A DNA stretch of 64,000 nt from Microthyrium microscopicum (lineage: Eukaryota; Ascomycota; Dothideomycetes; Microthyriales; Microthyriaceae). How positions within the stretch are numbered: the first letter of the stretch is position 1; each line of letters opens with the position of its first letter. The notes under the pieces were generated by a model. That model did not search any database, was not told where the DNA came from, and saw only the letters and a list, made by a program, of their open reading frames with translations. Shown piece by piece: positions 1 to 11,524 of the stretch. Where the stretch lies: positions 662,014 through 726,013 of the forward strand of contig MU004237.1 in NCBI GenBank assembly GCA_010405405.1. Direction: 5' to 3'. A program made the position numbers and the translations under genes.

Positions 1-625
1 TCGCCAAAACAATCGTTCGTGGAAATTGCCTACCAGTGCAACTGATTCCTCAAGGGACCCAAATACATTCCATTGGCTCCATGTCCGCAAGGGGAGCGGT
101 CTTTTGTCGCAGCGCGGGTACATACGCAACTGTACTGGGTAGAGATGAATCTTCAGCAGAGTTCAAATACATGGTGGTACGGCTACAAAGCGGAGAAGTC
201 CGAAAGGTGTCGAAGAACGCGTGTGCGACGATCGGTATAGCAAGTAATCCAATGCATCAGTATCGCCAGCTAGGAAAGGCTGGTCGGTCGCGGTGGTTGA
301 ATATTCGACCATCGGTACGTGGTGTGGCCATGAATTCATGTAAGCAGAGCGCTCCTTTACGAAATCAAGGAGACGAGGAATATTAACGTCACTATAGGCG
401 ACCATCCTCACGGTGGTGGAAGAGGTAAATCCAAGGGTAATCGTATCCCTGTCAGCCCATGGGGGCAACCGGTCAGTTTCTCCTCTGGTATTGTACTTCA
501 ATCTTCTGATACTAATGACTTCCTAGGCCAAGAGTGGATATAAGACCAGAAAAAAGACAAACGAAAACAAATGGATTGTTAGACCAAGAGAACGGAATCA
601 TGGTAAACGGCGAAGCAAGACTTAA
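1..625 (+). CDS. RML2: Mitochondrial large-subunit ribosomal protein uL2m (3' part)
   Basis: The translation matches the C-terminal half of bacterial and mitochondrial ribosomal protein L2, which binds 23S-type rRNA near the peptidyl-transferase centre. Visible landmarks are [40 protein letters not shown] and SPWGQP. The first base of the window is already inside the gene and the reading frame starts at base 3. Two introns are supported: 340-397 (GTAAGC...TATAG) and one from about 475 to 525 (GTCAGT, CTAAT branch, CCTAG). After the second intron the frame reads [10 protein letters not shown] and ends in a basic tail at TAA 623-625, as expected for L2. The 5' exons and the targeting peptide lie outside the window. 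Confidence 0.93.
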
Positions 626-713
626 GCCATAGCATATTCTGTCTTTGGACCAAATGTACAACAATGTAATAGAACGACGCGTCAAGGTCGACTCGTGGCC
701 GAAGGCGCTGACT

Positions 714-964
714 TACCGTAATTGTACGTCGAATCCCCCCCCCAGGCTAAACCTGAACCAGTGGTGGCGTCGCAAAATTTGATGGGCTCCGCCCCAAAAA
801 GTACGCCTCACCCGTACAAATGTGGATCCTGTTCATGGGCAATTTATAAGCCAGATGTCCCTTTTGCCCAAGTTTTTCCGGTTCCAAAAGTCTGAACAGC
901 CCCATTTGCCCCCTTGCTGAGTCACTAGCCTGGGGGGGGGGGGATTCGACGTACAATTACGGTA
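714..964. mobile_element. MITE of Tc1/mariner type with TA target duplication
   Basis: A 247-bp element (716-962) has terminal inverted repeats of about 34 bp that begin CCGTAATTGTACGTCGAATC and run into a C homopolymer (9 C on the left, 12 G on the right) followed by AGGCTA. It is flanked by TA on both sides (714-715 and 963-964), the target duplication of the Tc1/mariner/pogo superfamily. The interior has no convincing coding frame, so this is a non-autonomous element. The arms are identical except for homopolymer length, which suggests a recent insertion. It sits in the 3' flank of the uL2m gene. Confidence 0.85.
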
Positions 965-1634
965 CTGAACCATCATCAGCTCCTAGCAATCTGCAAGATA
1001 CGCCTTTAGCTTACTCGGTGCTCCAACGCATTTCAGGATCACGACTCTCGAAAGGGCTCGAAAGGGCGCTCAAGTCTGCTTTAGTGCGCAAATTTTGTAT
1101 CCAAATATTTGAAGCTATACTGGAATCTCTCGCACTCTTCATTAAACCAGCCACAGCAAATAACCATTTTAATGTCTAGTAAATCCTCCAAGCTCAATGC
1201 CAACGCTCTGCTCTTCATAATTGAGCTTGCATCCAAAAGTCTGGCAAACTTCTTCAAAGGGTGTAAGTCCTCCATAACCAAAAACCAAACTTGCCAACCT
1301 CGCTGACCATGTCAAAACAATATTAGTCATTCACCATTTTCCAAAGCCTCATACCCATTGCAATTATCTCCACAATCCGCCCTGTATGCACAAGACTGTT
1401 GATCCTCGGAGTATTTCCACGCTCAAAACCTGCTACCCGTCACAAATCTCCAGGTGAGCCTTTGTTTCTGCGCTGTTCACATACATGGCTCCGATATGCC
1501 CTACCTAGGGTAGATGTGTTGTTGCGTCCAAATGCACTTGATGTGTCCATTCCCAGGCCTGAATGTTTTCGACATAATTGCTATAGAGCATGAAAATCCA
1601 GCCATAGACGATAGCAATGCGTAAGATAGCGAGA
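965..1634. other. Intergenic, possible gene remnant
   Basis: No convincing gene. Short open frames on both strands around 1081-1306 overlap each other and carry no recognisable domain. The plus strand shows two consecutive open blocks in different frames, which could be a decayed gene, but this is weak. Confidence 0.3.
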
Positions 1635-3288
1635 CTACCGATGGAACACTCGCCTATAGAGCACCTGAATGCTTAGCTTATGCTCCTTCTCAGCGAGTGC
1701 TTTACGCTTCTTCTGTCGCTGGATCGAAGCAACAACATCAACAATCAGCTCCTTCTGCTTGGTCTCTATCTCAAGGTATTCAGCTGGAGTCAACGCAGAA
1801 TCCGCCAATGCATCTTGTTGTGCCTTGATGGCATTCGCTTTCCAGGCCTGCAGAAGATCGACGGGAAGCTCATCGTATTGTGCGCTGGTAAGTTTTGGCT
1901 CGGGCTTTGCTGGCTCCTCCTTCGGGAAAACGACTGGCTGAGGCATTGATAGCTGATATTTTGGTTGTTGCTGGCGTTTCGCCGTTGCGGCATCTCGTGC
2001 TTTCTTTGCGGTAGCAGGGAAGAGTTTTGATGCCGCTTTATTCGCGTGGACAGGGCGAGCTGGAGCCGTAGAGCGGTAGTCTTGCTTTTCTACTGGATCA
2101 CCAGCTTTCCGATAAACATCTCGGAGTTGTTTACGAATTTTCTCTGCTTGGGCGGCAGCCTGTTGTCGTTTGACTTCTTCTTGTTGTGTCAACTGCTTTG
2201 CTTGACCAGTAGCGCCTTTGACGGCGCTCTGAGGCTGCGCTCGCCCATGGAGTCTAGGATCCTTTGGTCGTTCGGCAGCTTGGTGAGGCACAGCATCTTG
2301 CTGTTGTATCTGTTCTTGACGATCGGGATGGACATATCCTCGCATGTCGTCCGCTCGTACAGCAGCTTGCTGACGATTGTCTTGCTCCTGACGTTGTCGT
2401 CGATCTTCGACTGAGCGTCGGAGTTCGGCTTCTTCACGTTCATCGGTCTCTCGCTGTCGCTTTCGGCTCATGTCAGAAGAAGGACGTTTCTGGAAACGCT
2501 CATCCAGGCCATATCGACCTGGACCGTAATGGTCTGCGGAATCCCGAAGCATGTCTTCTGCTCGAGCAGATGCATGCCGATGATAATCTTGAGCCCGATG
2601 TTGACGTCGCTCTTCGACCGATTTCCGCGCATCGATGTCCAGATCATACGAGTCCTCTCGCTGTCGCTTGGCTCGAACTTCAGGAGGATTACGATTCTCG
2701 AACCGCTCCTCTGGACCATAACCAGTTGGAGCACGATAGTCGGGGATATATCGGTCTGTGCTGTGCTGTTGGGGACGATATGTATGATTGGCTTTACGCT
2801 GTGGAGCAACATTCTCTTTGCTATGCTGGCCATTGAGTTGAGAAGTCGGCTGGTATGGAGCGTTTGGATATTGCGCAGTGTTCAAATATGAATAGGTGTA
2901 GGATTGAAAGCCATTCGACTCGGTCATCGTAGTTTGTACGCTATATTCGCACTGCTTCGAGGAGCGCATTGCGTTCCCAGTACGTGAGCGTTGCGCATCT
3001 CGATATTCTTTGTCGTATTTGGCGCGCTTCGAATCGTCCTTTAGCACATCATAGGCCTCCCGTATCTGCTCAAACATGCAAGTTAGTGGTTATTCCATCT
3101 ATAGTTGTCCCATGAGAGACGAGTTGGCTTACCTTGCGAAACTCGTATGGGTCGCCCGATGGCTTGTCGGGATGGTGGATTTTGGCAAGTTGACGAAATG
3201 CGCGGCGTATATCCTCCTGCGCCGTGGTGGTTTGAACTCCAAGTTCTTGGTAGTAGTCGCGCACTGGAAGCTGGGCGTCGACAGTCAT
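1635..3288 (-). CDS. J-domain (DnaJ/Hsp40) protein, copy 1 of 3
   Basis: Exons are 3288-3133 and 3065-1635, with a 67-bp intron (GTAAGC...GAGCAG), giving 528 aa. A J domain occupies about residues 10-75: DYYQ-LGV start, helix II RRAFRQLAKI, the essential HPD loop (HHPDK) and, after the intron, IREAYDVL. HPD is the motif by which J proteins stimulate Hsp70 ATPase, so an Hsp70 co-chaperone role is inferred. There is no Gly/Phe or zinc-finger region, so it is class C. The rest is highly charged and Q/R/E-rich, with two copies of a ~58-residue unit (about 168-224 and 237-294) and a C-terminal module beginning DELPVDLLQ. The intron falls between FRK and IREA in phase 0, exactly as in the two neighbouring paralogues. 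The client is unknown. Confidence 0.85.
2340..2720 (-). repeat. Internal tandem duplication in J-protein copy 1
   Basis: Two protein-level copies are encoded at about 2720-2550 and 2513-2340. Both start YG-xERF, pass through KRQRE and SVE(E/D)RRQ, and end with RA(E/D)DM. They are diverged at the DNA level, so this is an old intragenic duplication, not a recent satellite. Confidence 0.7.
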
Positions 3289-5512
3289 TTTGTTGTAAGT
3301 TGTTCGAAGAGAGTAGTTAACTGAAGGAATTGAAGATGTAACTGAATGAGAGCGGTCGCTGTCGCAGGCTAGAGGTTCAATGGAATACCTATCAGATGGA
3401 ACAAAAGAAATTTTGGTGATGTGGAGATATCAGACGAGGAGAAGGATGGTTTGAATGTGATAGGATTGATGAGAGTGATTTAACTGGGACGGGATAAGCT
3501 TTCAAGTATTTCTGCTTGGTGGAATGTCTCGAATGTTGGAAGTTCGTGGTTGTTGTATTCTAGGATGGAGGAGGAATTGGTTCTGATCAAGTAAAGTTGG
3601 TTGCTGATGGTGCCACCTCCCGAAAAACGAATAGTGAAATTGTAGGCCTCGAAGATCCGAGCTCTATGTCAATGGTCACATATAGAGCTTCACCTCGCTA
3701 TTGAGTGCCGAATTCGCGCCGAAGCTGGACAGACCAATGGAACACATGCTGAGTTGAATATAGCTACCTACAAACTCATTGTGGGTCATCTGTCTGGCTT
3801 CCATTGAGCAGCGCATAACAATACGACTGCCATCTGATTCAATAGGACCCCTCAGAAAGAACAATGCTTTATTGCCTTTGTGCGAATTGAACCAGGAATT
3901 TCACGCTCAATGGTTGCGCAACGCCTTGTGATGTCTCTTGCGTCTTAGACTCATGAACATGGTTTGTCCGCTATTCAATGTGATCGTGTCAATATAGAAT
4001 CTTAGTTTGTTCAGACCGTGCATTTCACTTATAGAAAGATTCGGAAAGCCTTTGTTCAAATCATTCTTCTTCCACCAGCTAGGTATATCAGGACACCAGG
4101 CGTCCTCAGCCATAGATATGAGTGCCCTAAGCAACGAGTTCAAGGTAGACATTTTTCCGTAGGAAGACTTAAGAACAACTAGCATGCCACTTTTTGCAGC
4201 GACTGCAAAAAGGAGGATCTGTACCCAGTACACAGCCGTACCCTTAATCTACGAATAAAGCTATCACTTTATCGTTCTGGTCGGTATCCAAAGCTACTGT
4301 AAATGAGAGAGCATAAATGCTGCTATTGTAAAACGAGAACCGAAGATAAATCAAGATAGAAATCCAGGTTCGTTTGCTTTAATTTTGCATGATCGCAGTT
4401 GCCAACAAGACCACGCTATCAGAGCTGCCATTGGTTGGCTGCTTCACTAGCTCCCGCGTTCCCGCTCGGTTGGTTCCGGCACTCCCGGTTAGCGCTTTTT
4501 CCACAACTTCGTCAACATTTGCCGAAATATGAAAACATTTGGGGTAGCAATTGTACGCGTTAAGAATGGGATAAAATGTTCATTTGGGCCAGCCAATCTT
4601 TGTTCGTTATCACATCTCTAAACCTTAAGGTCCGTGCTGCACGTCAATAAGTGCTTCGAATATAACAAGCTCCTCCTCTATAATCTCGAATGTTAGGCCA
4701 TGAGATCAATCAGTTCTTATTACAGCTGCAAACTTGAAAGATATATATAAATGAAGGCAAATCTCAGGTACTAAGCTCTTCTAAGTTTAAGATCACAGTT
4801 TACCTTCAATTCTGCAAGGGTGAGAGTAATGCGTCCCAGGCATCAAGCTAAATATGCACAAGTTCTTTGGCCGAGCAATATAGTCAGTCGTCGGTTTTGT
4901 CGGCTCTTAGCGTCAAGTTGGAAGCTTTTAATCAAAGAAAACTAATTTGCTACAAGCGCTATGATATGAATACCACCGGCAAGCTCTCTCGAGAGCTGCA
5001 TGATGAATTATCAGCTTGGCATCGGCTCCTATTTCTGGTTTTTGTAGATTTGCGAGATGCGCTTATCAAATTCTCCTGCAATAGGTTCAATGAAAATTGA
5101 CAAAAAAACCAGTTACAGTCGGATGTAAATTGTATTTGCATGACATTCGATATCAAATATGCCTAATATCCAACTGCATATAGCAAATAACGCTAACATA
5201 AACATGCGACAAGCTCTTCATAAGTATATTTGCAGGGCAATATCCATCTCTCTATTTGATCAGATGTCCTATCAAGTCATTAGACGTACAATCTCTGGTA
5301 AAGGTCCACTGGTATATATAATTTGACAGGCGGCAACAGCCTTCCCAGTATTCAGCCTGAGGTGGTAAAGCTCAGACCTCTCAATATCCTCGAGCCAATG
5401 ATATATAACGATAAAAACGAATTCAAACTGGCTGATCCTAATAACCCTCCACTATTCCTGTTCAGCTTCCTGGAAAATAATCCTGTTCCGAGCAGTGAAG
5501 GCCATACTGGCC
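3289..5512. other. Intergenic region
   Basis: This is the upstream region of J-protein copy 1 (leader about 3289-3620) and then 1.9 kb without a supportable gene. A 108-codon frame (3907-4233, minus), a 77-codon frame (4867-5100, plus) and a 78-codon frame (5323-5559, plus) show no domain, splice-linked extension or similarity to anything I recognise. The sequence at 4440-4500 is locally GC-rich. Confidence 0.4.
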
Positions 5513-6580
5513 TTAGGAGGATGTCGAAGAGCAAGGGAGATGATGACCATCCACATTAGCTGCTCTATCACCGTAAAGTGACTGCTCCCGCTGCTTGATG
5601 GCAGCGTCAAGAACATTGTGTCGTCTTCGCAATTTCTGTACTAATGGGAGGCGCTCTGCTCTCTCGGCAGTGAAGAATCTACGAGCGTCATGAATTGCTC
5701 GTATCGCGTCGAAGTGCTGCGTTCGTAGAAGAGCTAATGGCAAGTTGTCAAGCTCGTCTTGTTCAGACTGCAGCTCGCTTTCGTTTTGTTCCAATTCTGG
5801 GGTGGATTCTTGTGGTTCATTCTTCATGGTCGCGGCTTGCGGATTTCCAGCATCATTGGCACCGTGCGCTTGTTGTTCACTCTGTTCAGAGCCGGCTTCG
5901 TGAGGGGCAGTGCTAGGACTATCGCCGCGTTGAGTGTCGGCCTCCGCATCGTAAGTCGCGTCTTTCTGCTTGTCGCTGTCCAGATTTGTGCTTTGGGAGA
6001 AATTTGGGCTCGGGTAACTTTCAACTTTCGCTCGCTTATTTGATCGCTTCATAGGATAACTTTCTGGCTCAGAAGCGTCCAGTGTTGCCTCGCCAGATAG
6101 AGCTCCGGGAATCTTCCGCTTTTGTGGTCGTGGTATATGCCCCTCAGATCCTAGAGCACCCGCAGGTTAGTAAAAGTCATTGTGCTGGTTGGGGGATAAC
6201 GTGGATATCTCACTAGTTGATTGACAACCACTGGAGGGCCGTTTCTCTTTCTCGCTCTCGACATTCGACTGATCTATGTTTTCGGAGTCGGCGACATGTT
6301 CACTCTGACCCCACCGCCGCCAACACTTGACCTTCGCCCTCGCGGTATCTCGTATTGTCCGAGCTTTCTGAAGGCTTTTCAAGACTCTTATGGCCGCCTT
6401 AGATCGTTTTGTGCGCTCATTGCTATGGCGTGGTATGTCTGCAGTTTGTCGCTTCTCTGCTTTTCGTCTCGCCTCGGCGGCCTGTCGAGCTTCCATTGCT
6501 TTTTGAGCTTCTGCAGCTAATCTTGACTTCGCTGCCTGCTCTATTTCTGCTGCTCGCCGAGCTCCCGCCTGCCGCTCGGC
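5513..6580 (-). pseudogene. Downstream half of J-protein copy 2, beyond an in-frame stop
   Basis: Directly after the TAA at 6581-6583 the same frame continues open as an A/E/Q/R-rich helix to 6214. It then crosses a well-formed 63-bp intron (6213-6151: GTGAGA, TACTAAC branch, CTCTAG) and runs on to a stop at 5513, adding about 334 codons. The end of this stretch contains LDNLPLALL, the same module found at the C terminus of copies 1 and 3. It is therefore the ancestral C-terminal half of the gene, now cut off unless the stop is read through, edited, or a sequencing error. Confidence 0.6.
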
Positions 6581-7521
6581 TTATGCTGCTCGTTGAACAG
6601 CCACTGAACGTCGGATATCTGCCACTCGTTGAGCTTCCGCAGCCTGTTGTGCTTCAGCCTGCCGTTGAATCTCCGCGGCGCGCTGCTCCTCAGCTCGGCG
6701 TTGAGCTTCAGCTTGTCGCCTAGCTTCAAATTGTTTTATAGCTTCAGCTTGTCGTGCCTGGGACTGTGCTCGGGCCTGGCGCATAGCTTCAGCTTGTCGT
6801 ATGGCTTGAGCCTGTCGCATTTCTTCAGTATGTCTTCTAAACTCGGCCTGTTGCCGAGCATCATCAGGGAAGAAAGCATTTGCTTGCTGAGTTCCAAAGT
6901 AATCATGCCCCGCGCCACCAAAGCCTGTTGAGCCAGACCTTGCCGAAGGCGGCTGTTGATAATAACCGCCGTATCTGTCTTCAAATCCTGGACCCGGTTC
7001 TTGGTCAGGTCCCCGATTTCCCGAGGAGTAGAAATTGGAAGGTCGATCGCGCGGCGGACCGCTGGAAGGTTTGCTTGACTGCTCAAATGAAGAATAGAAC
7101 TGATTGGTAGTAAAGCTGTAATATCGCCTAGGTTCATCGTCAGGGGTGGTCGAGCGGGTTTTTCGTTGACGTTGCGCTTCTTGTTCTTCTCGGTATGCCT
7201 TTTGGCGCATTTGGACAGTCTCATACTGTCGATCGTATCTTGGGCGCTTTAAGTCGTCTGTCAAGACATCATGGGCTTCGCGAATCTACCGACGTACGTT
7301 AGCGCAGTCAAAACGGAACTTTCCCCTTCACCTGGGTAAAGTCTCTTGCTTACTTTGCGGAAGTCATGGGCGTCGCTGGGTGCTGCAGCACCTTGCTTAT
7401 CTGGATGGTGTATCTTTGCGAGTCGTCGAAAGGCGCGCTTGATATCCTCGCGCGTGGCGGTCTTTTGCACTCCGAGGGCTTGATAATAATCATTGAATAA
7501 TGGTTGAGGAGGGGAAGACAT
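6581..7521 (-). CDS. J-domain protein, copy 2 of 3 (truncated by in-frame TAA)
   Basis: Exons are 7521-7354 and 7285-6581, with a 68-bp intron, giving 290 aa to the TAA. The J domain is at about residues 10-80: [20 protein letters not shown] and, across the intron, FRK then IREAHDVL, with the intron again in phase 0. After a Ser/Gly/Tyr-rich linker, the protein becomes a long A/E/Q/R repeat (RQAEA, RRAEEQ types), predicted to be a coiled coil or single alpha-helix. An Hsp70 co-chaperone role is inferred from HPD. The stop interrupts the helical region: the frame stays open for another ~1 kb including a proper intron. Either a shortened protein is made or this copy is becoming a pseudogene. 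Confidence 0.75.
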
Positions 7522-8396
7522 AATGAAGCGTTACTGAGTGACTAGTAAAAGAGTAGTGCTGAGGGATTCTAAATTGGGCAGACCCGAGTCGCGAGCTGAT
7601 AGCTGGTCAGTGGTAGCTGAAGATGTGGATGTGATAATGGAGGGTTTGTTTATAAGAGTAGGCGACAATGTGGAAAATAGAACAGGATCAAATTAAGGCA
7701 CTGAATTATGCTTCGCGTATTGGGGTATGGCGGTTGAGGGGTTCTGTGGACTTGGAGGGAAAGTAATCCGGTAACAATGGTAAAAGCTGGTTGTTCAGAT
7801 GAGGATTTTCTACAGGTGGACAGTTTTGGGGCCTTGATGGCCAAAGCTCTATCTTGCACTCACTTATGAAACCGTCACCTCAAAACTGCCGCCATGTTGT
7901 CTTGATGGCTGTTACATGGGGAATCGTCGGTGTTGATTTCGGTCTATGCTGGTTTTTCAGGTGCTTCAACTCACCTCGATGCTCATTGCACTCCTGATTC
8001 TGCACCTCCCAACCATCGATGGTGGTAATCAAGACCCGCATTTCTGCGATTATCGCAGTCTGCTAGGCTTGTGTCTTGATTATAGAGACCCAAGACAGGT
8101 CCATTACCAGAATGTTGATTTCATGGTGTACAGAGTTGAGATAGAAAAACTGCAATGTGCAAACCTAGCTGCAGATCACGCTACACTTGATCGTTCCCGC
8201 GCCAATGTGGAAACTTACAGCTACTTTTGAATACTGGTCGATCAACATTGTTTGTAGTATGTACTAGCAAGTAAATCAGATTATCATTGAATTTAAAGAT
8301 GGAGTCACAGGCTGATTTTTGATTGGCTCAATGCACGGGTAGTCCCGCTCGGCCCGTTCCGACCACACCAACTAGCATGGTCGATATCCAACCGTA
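7522..8396. other. Intergenic region upstream of J-protein copy 2
   Basis: It holds the presumed promoter and leader of copy 2. A plus-strand frame at 7946-8230 (94 codons) starts with a hydrophobic stretch resembling a signal peptide and has three cysteines, but nothing else supports it as a gene. Confidence 0.35.
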
Positions 8397-8405
8397 ATTC
8401 AGAAA

Positions 8406-8492
8406 GGTTATCTCTAAATATCCACAGCCCTTTTGTTAAATATCCATAGGCCCTTTTACTAAATATCCACAGCGCTAACAGATCTAGATATA
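8406..8492 (+). repeat. Left terminal inverted repeat of the Mutator-like element
   Basis: 87 bp beginning GGTTATCTC, an exact reverse complement of 11438-11524. It contains three tandem copies of TAAATATCC(A)-type units starting at 8415, 8437 and 8460 (spacing 22-23 bp), which look like iterated transposase-binding sites. CpA dinucleotides are intact here, unlike the interior. Confidence 0.92.
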
Positions 8493-11437
8493 CTAACCTA
8501 AATAGGAAATAAATATAAATTATTAAGTATTGTTTTATAGGTTAAACTAAAAATTAGTATAAAATATTAAAGTTTTTACTATAAATAAAGCCTATGGGAC
8601 TAGTTTAGTAGATTAACTCCTATAATAGTAATTTTATACCTAAAATACGCTTCTAAAGAGATCTATTTCTTTTATATCCTATTACTATTTTTATATTCTC
8701 CTATATCTATTTCGTATCCTATCTTAAAGCTATTTTTAGTAGTATTAGTAGTTATTATATAGAGCATCCTAGTAGTCTAAAGGGAGGTTATTTAATAGGT
8801 CTTTCTTACTTCTTTAGAGATACTAGTATTATAGTATCTTCTTATTCTTTACGTAGTCTTCCTTACTTCTATATAGAAGAAACTAGTATAGTAGTAGTTA
8901 AAGTTATAATAGTACTATCTTATAAAGTTATCTTAGTAGTAGTAGTAGATATTAGCAAAGGAATTAAAGCTAAAGCTAATCTAAAAGTAGCTAACTATTA
9001 CTCTAATCTTATAATCTAAGCTTATAGTTTAGCGTTCTTATTATCTACAATTTTAGTAGTTAGCTTTATAGATCATTAAGAGCAAGCTAGCGTTAAAGCT
9101 AAAGTTAAAGCTATAGTAGTAGTTATATGCTACAGATTAGCTATAAAATTAGCTATAAGACTAATAAGATCTATAATATTTGCCTCTATAGCTACAATAT
9201 TAACTTAACGTTACTTAGTAAGTAATTCTTCTTCTAGAATTAACTAATTATCCTATTTACTATTAGCTACTTTAGCTATAGCTATAGTATCTACTACTAT
9301 AGTAGTTCTTCTAATAGAAAGTTTATATAAAGATAGAATTTAACCTATTAAAGCTTATAGACGTTAATTCTATAATACTAAAGAACGTCTACTAATAGAT
9401 ACTTATATTAGTAGTAGAATTTATAGAGAAGAAGTAAGAGCTTATTCTTTAGGTCTAATAATATATAGTAGTAGAGGAATATTACTAACTCTAGACTTAA
9501 TTTAATTATAATACTAGTACGTATTAATATTAGTCTTTTAAAGCTACTATTTATCGTTATAGAAGAGATATTCTTTAATTATATAGCTATAAAGTAATTC
9601 GTAGATAGAATTAAAGTATTTAGTATATTCTATTAGTAGTTCTTTACTTATAACCTCTCTCTTCTATTTATAATATTACTTTATAACCTCTTTTAAAGCG
9701 TAAGTACTAATATAATAGTAGAATAAGAAGGAAAGAATAGAAAAGTTCTTTTACTTTAAAAGTGCTAGATTCTTATTAGAATCCTTACTAACTTTAAGAA
9801 TTAGATACTTAATTTACTCCTTAATAGCTTTAAGGATAGTATTAACTATATAAAGCATATTTCCTATAGAATAGATTTATAACTTTAAAACATAATAAAA
9901 ACCCTCTAATAGTAATATTATAGTATACTTATAATGCTTAAATTTAAATAAGAATATAAGGCATAATTAATCTTTAAATAGCATCTAGGTATTATCTAAA
10001 TATTTAATAAATCTACAACTCTAAAGATTATTAAATTACTATTTTAAGGCGTTCTACGCTTTATCTAGTTAAGTCTCTATTAGGACGTCTATAACTTACA
10101 AATTTATTAATAAAACAACTATTTAAAAGAGGAAGATTTAGCTTATCTTTAGCTATATATTAAATACCTTATCTTATTTTTAAACTATAGTAGATTTAGC
10201 TATATAATTAAAAGCATTAGTAGCATTAAAGATATTATAAATATAGTCTCTAACGTTCTCCTTATAATAGTATTAATAGATTATTTAACAAAAAGGAATA
10301 TAATCTTAAAGGGCGTTTTTTAACGCTTTATAAGAATTAGTAAGAATAATATTTAGAAGCTTTATTATAGAACTAAGGCCTTAAACGACCTAATTAAAAG
10401 CTTTAAGAGCCTACTAATATTCCTCTTCTAATTCCCTTATTATAAAATAGAAGCTAACTAAGAAGTACTTATAAATAGCTATTCTTATACTAATATAGAG
10501 TAGTAGTATTTTATACTAATTAGTCTTATATATTAAATTAAAGAGTAAAATATTAAGATAAACGTAATAGAGAGTAATTTATACCTTTATAGTAATAAAT
10601 AGGCTTCTTAAATATAAATTATCTAGGCATATTTTAAAGATAAATTCTTTATATTATTCTAATTTATTAAGAAGTATTTCTAAAGGGGTATAGCCTACTA
10701 ATTAATCTAATTTTATAATCTAGTAAGCATTATAAATATCTAACATTTTTAGTTTTATTCCTAGAAATTTATTATAAAGTTTAGTAAGAATTTCTTATAG
10801 ATTAGTATAAGATTTATATTCCTCTTTAATCTCTATATAAATATTAAAAAGTAGTATATCTTAGCATTAAATTAAAAGAATAGAAGTAGGAACTAAGAGA
10901 GAGTATAAATAAGAATTACTATTAATAATAATCTTCTATAATAGCTCTCTTAGTAGAGTAGGATTATTAGTAAAACGCATATCTTAAAGATATAGTTTAA
11001 AATAATAACTATCTTTTCGTAATTTAGCCTAATAGATACTAATTAATTTAGAAATATATATACTATATTTTAAGTATTTTAGGTAAATATTTTAATAGTT
11101 AGCATTAGTACCTTCTAAGGGTAACTTTCTAGAGATTTAAAGTCTATAACTATATTCTTTCCTATATTTTTTATATACGTTAATAGCATCTTACTAGGTC
11201 TTATATAAAATATCTATTAGTAAGTTATTAATAGGATCGTAGTTATTTATAGTAGTAGTAGTTAAAAATTAGTATAGTAGTAGTTAAAAACTTAGAAGAA
11301 ATTCAAGATATTATAGTAAAGAGGTAAAGTTAGATAATTTACGCTAGTAAGTTATTTTAGTAAAATAATAACTATTTTGGGTTAAGATTTAGGGCTATGG
11401 CCCTAAGACTAGCTATGTTAGGTTAGTAGTAGGGTAT

Positions 11438-11524
11438 TATATCTAGATCTGTTAGCGCTGTGGATATTTAGTAAAAGGGCCTATGGATATTTAACAAAAG
11501 GGCTGTGGATATTTAGAGATAACC
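11438..11524 (-). repeat. Right terminal inverted repeat of the Mutator-like element
   Basis: An exact inverted copy of 8406-8492, ending GAGATAACC directly before the 9-bp target duplication. About 85 bp internal to it (11350-11437) is also less AT-rich than the core. Confidence 0.92.

Noticed and set aside
747-956. 69-codon minus frame inside the MITE
   Set aside because: It is made largely of the inverted repeats and G/C runs and has no protein-like features.
2046-2836. Long plus-strand frames opposite J-protein copy 1
   Set aside because: Antisense shadows of a Q/R-rich coding exon; composition follows the minus-strand gene.
6540-6640. An intron that would remove the in-frame TAA of J-protein copy 2
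   Set aside because: Possible GT...AG pairs give 36-57 nt with weak donors and no branch site; nothing matches the good introns of this gene.
8500-11430. Surviving transposase gene in the AT-rich element
   Set aside because: Stops occur in every frame throughout; no frame over 60 codons was seen.
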